A stretch of 6,681 bases of DNA from Bacteroidales bacterium (GTDB taxonomy: Bacteria; Bacteroidota; Bacteroidia; Bacteroidales; DTU049): contig JAHDSP010000369.1 in the NCBI GenBank assembly GCA_018432645.1, positions 1 through 6,681 of the forward strand, read 5' to 3'. A program made the position numbers and the translations under genes. The notes under the pieces were generated by a model. The model was not told where the DNA came from, ran no database searches, and saw only the letters and a program-made list of their open reading frames with translations. Every line of letters begins with the position of its first letter. The first letter of the stretch is position 1. This document shows positions 6,357 to 6,681 of the stretch, piece after piece.

Positions 6357-6681
6357 ATGGATATGAAAAATTCAAAATTTACATCAAGAAATACTCAGAA
6401 GGTGGCTATGAGTCACTCTGTAAGTAATTTTACATTTATTACAATGCTTTTAGCATTAATATTATTTAATGGGGTCAATAATAAATCCTATGCTCAGGCA
6501 CCAACCATTCAGTGGCAAAAATGCCTCGGCGGAACAGATGATGATTATGCATACTCCATCCAGCAGACAAGTGATGGGGGATATATTGTGGCTGGTGAAA
6601 CATGGTCCAATGACGGCGATGTGTCGGGGAATCATGGAGGTAGTGACGCTTGGGTAGTGAAACTTAACAGTTCAGGGGATA
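6357..6681 (+). CDS. Secreted repeat protein of Bacteroidota type, N-terminal part only
   Basis: An open frame of 108 codons runs from ATG 6357 to the right edge without a stop. Residues 1-46 form a long signal peptide: a basic and polar lead, a hydrophobic stretch at about 25-37 (FTFITMLLALILF), and a likely cleavage site SYA|Q at 46/47. The mature part begins IQWQKCLGG, then DDYAYSIQQTSDGGYIVAGET, SNDGDVSGNHGGSDAWVVKL and NSSGD. This pattern is familiar from long Bacteroidota surface proteins made of repeated propeller-like blades of about 50-60 residues, often ending in a type IX secretion sorting domain. The end is missing here, so the sorting signal cannot be seen. A start at ATG 6363 (MKNSKF) is equally plausible; ATG 6408 is a weaker option. 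GC is about 49% over 6481-6660, against about 25-30% elsewhere. No enzymatic function can be assigned. Confidence 0.85.
   Translation, partial: MDMKNSKFTSRNTQKVAMSHSVSNFTFITMLLALILFNGVNNKSYAQAPTIQWQKCLGGTDDDYAYSIQQTSDGGYIVAGETWSNDGDVSGNHGGSDAWVVKLNSSGD

Noticed and set aside
6469..6657. A 62-codon plus-strand open frame near the right edge
   Set aside because: It is out of frame with the signal-peptide-bearing gene starting at 6357, whose frame gives a recognisable Bacteroidota repeat sequence up to the edge. The 62-codon frame gives no sensible protein.

Overview
The window is very AT-rich (about 25-30% GC by hand count in most genes). It most likely comes from a member of the Bacteroidota in the broad sense (Bacteroidetes/Ignavibacteria/Kapabacteria-like). 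Three things point there. Four of the five transcription units have a TAnnTTTG octamer at the right distance upstream of the start codon and the fifth has the same motif; this is the -7 element of the Bacteroidetes housekeeping sigma factor. No gene has a clear Shine-Dalgarno sequence. Both exported proteins are types that are common in this phylum. The species cannot be named from the sequence.

Layout, left to right. (1) 1-1293, minus strand: an exported tetratricopeptide-repeat protein, with its C-terminus cut off by the window edge. (2) 1294-1545: a divergent intergenic region with a promoter motif for each flanking gene and a perfect 19-bp hairpin with a 3-nt loop. (3) 1546-2553, plus strand: an intact-length IS1595/ISXO2-like transposase whose catalytic residues look degenerate and for which no convincing element ends were found. 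(4) 2554-2735: an AT-rich spacer with a weak inverted repeat and the best two-part promoter of the window. (5) 2736-5337: a tight two-gene operon of rfbD (dTDP-4-dehydrorhamnose reductase) and a large phosphoglucomutase. (6) 5383-6231: a DEDDh 3'-5' exonuclease with an ExoX-like C-terminal domain, close behind and with its own promoter motif. (7) 6357-6681: the start of a secreted repeat protein with markedly higher GC, cut by the right edge.

The operon makes metabolic sense. Phosphoglucomutase supplies glucose-1-phosphate, the entry substrate of the dTDP-L-rhamnose pathway, and RfbD performs its last step. The other rhamnose genes (rfbA, rfbB, rfbC) are not in the window. The exonuclease is an unrelated housekeeping-type gene.

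I find no CRISPR array, tRNA, rRNA, defence cassette or clearly new system. The points most worth a second look are the long hairpin, the transposase with altered active-site motifs, and the abrupt base-composition change in the last gene.
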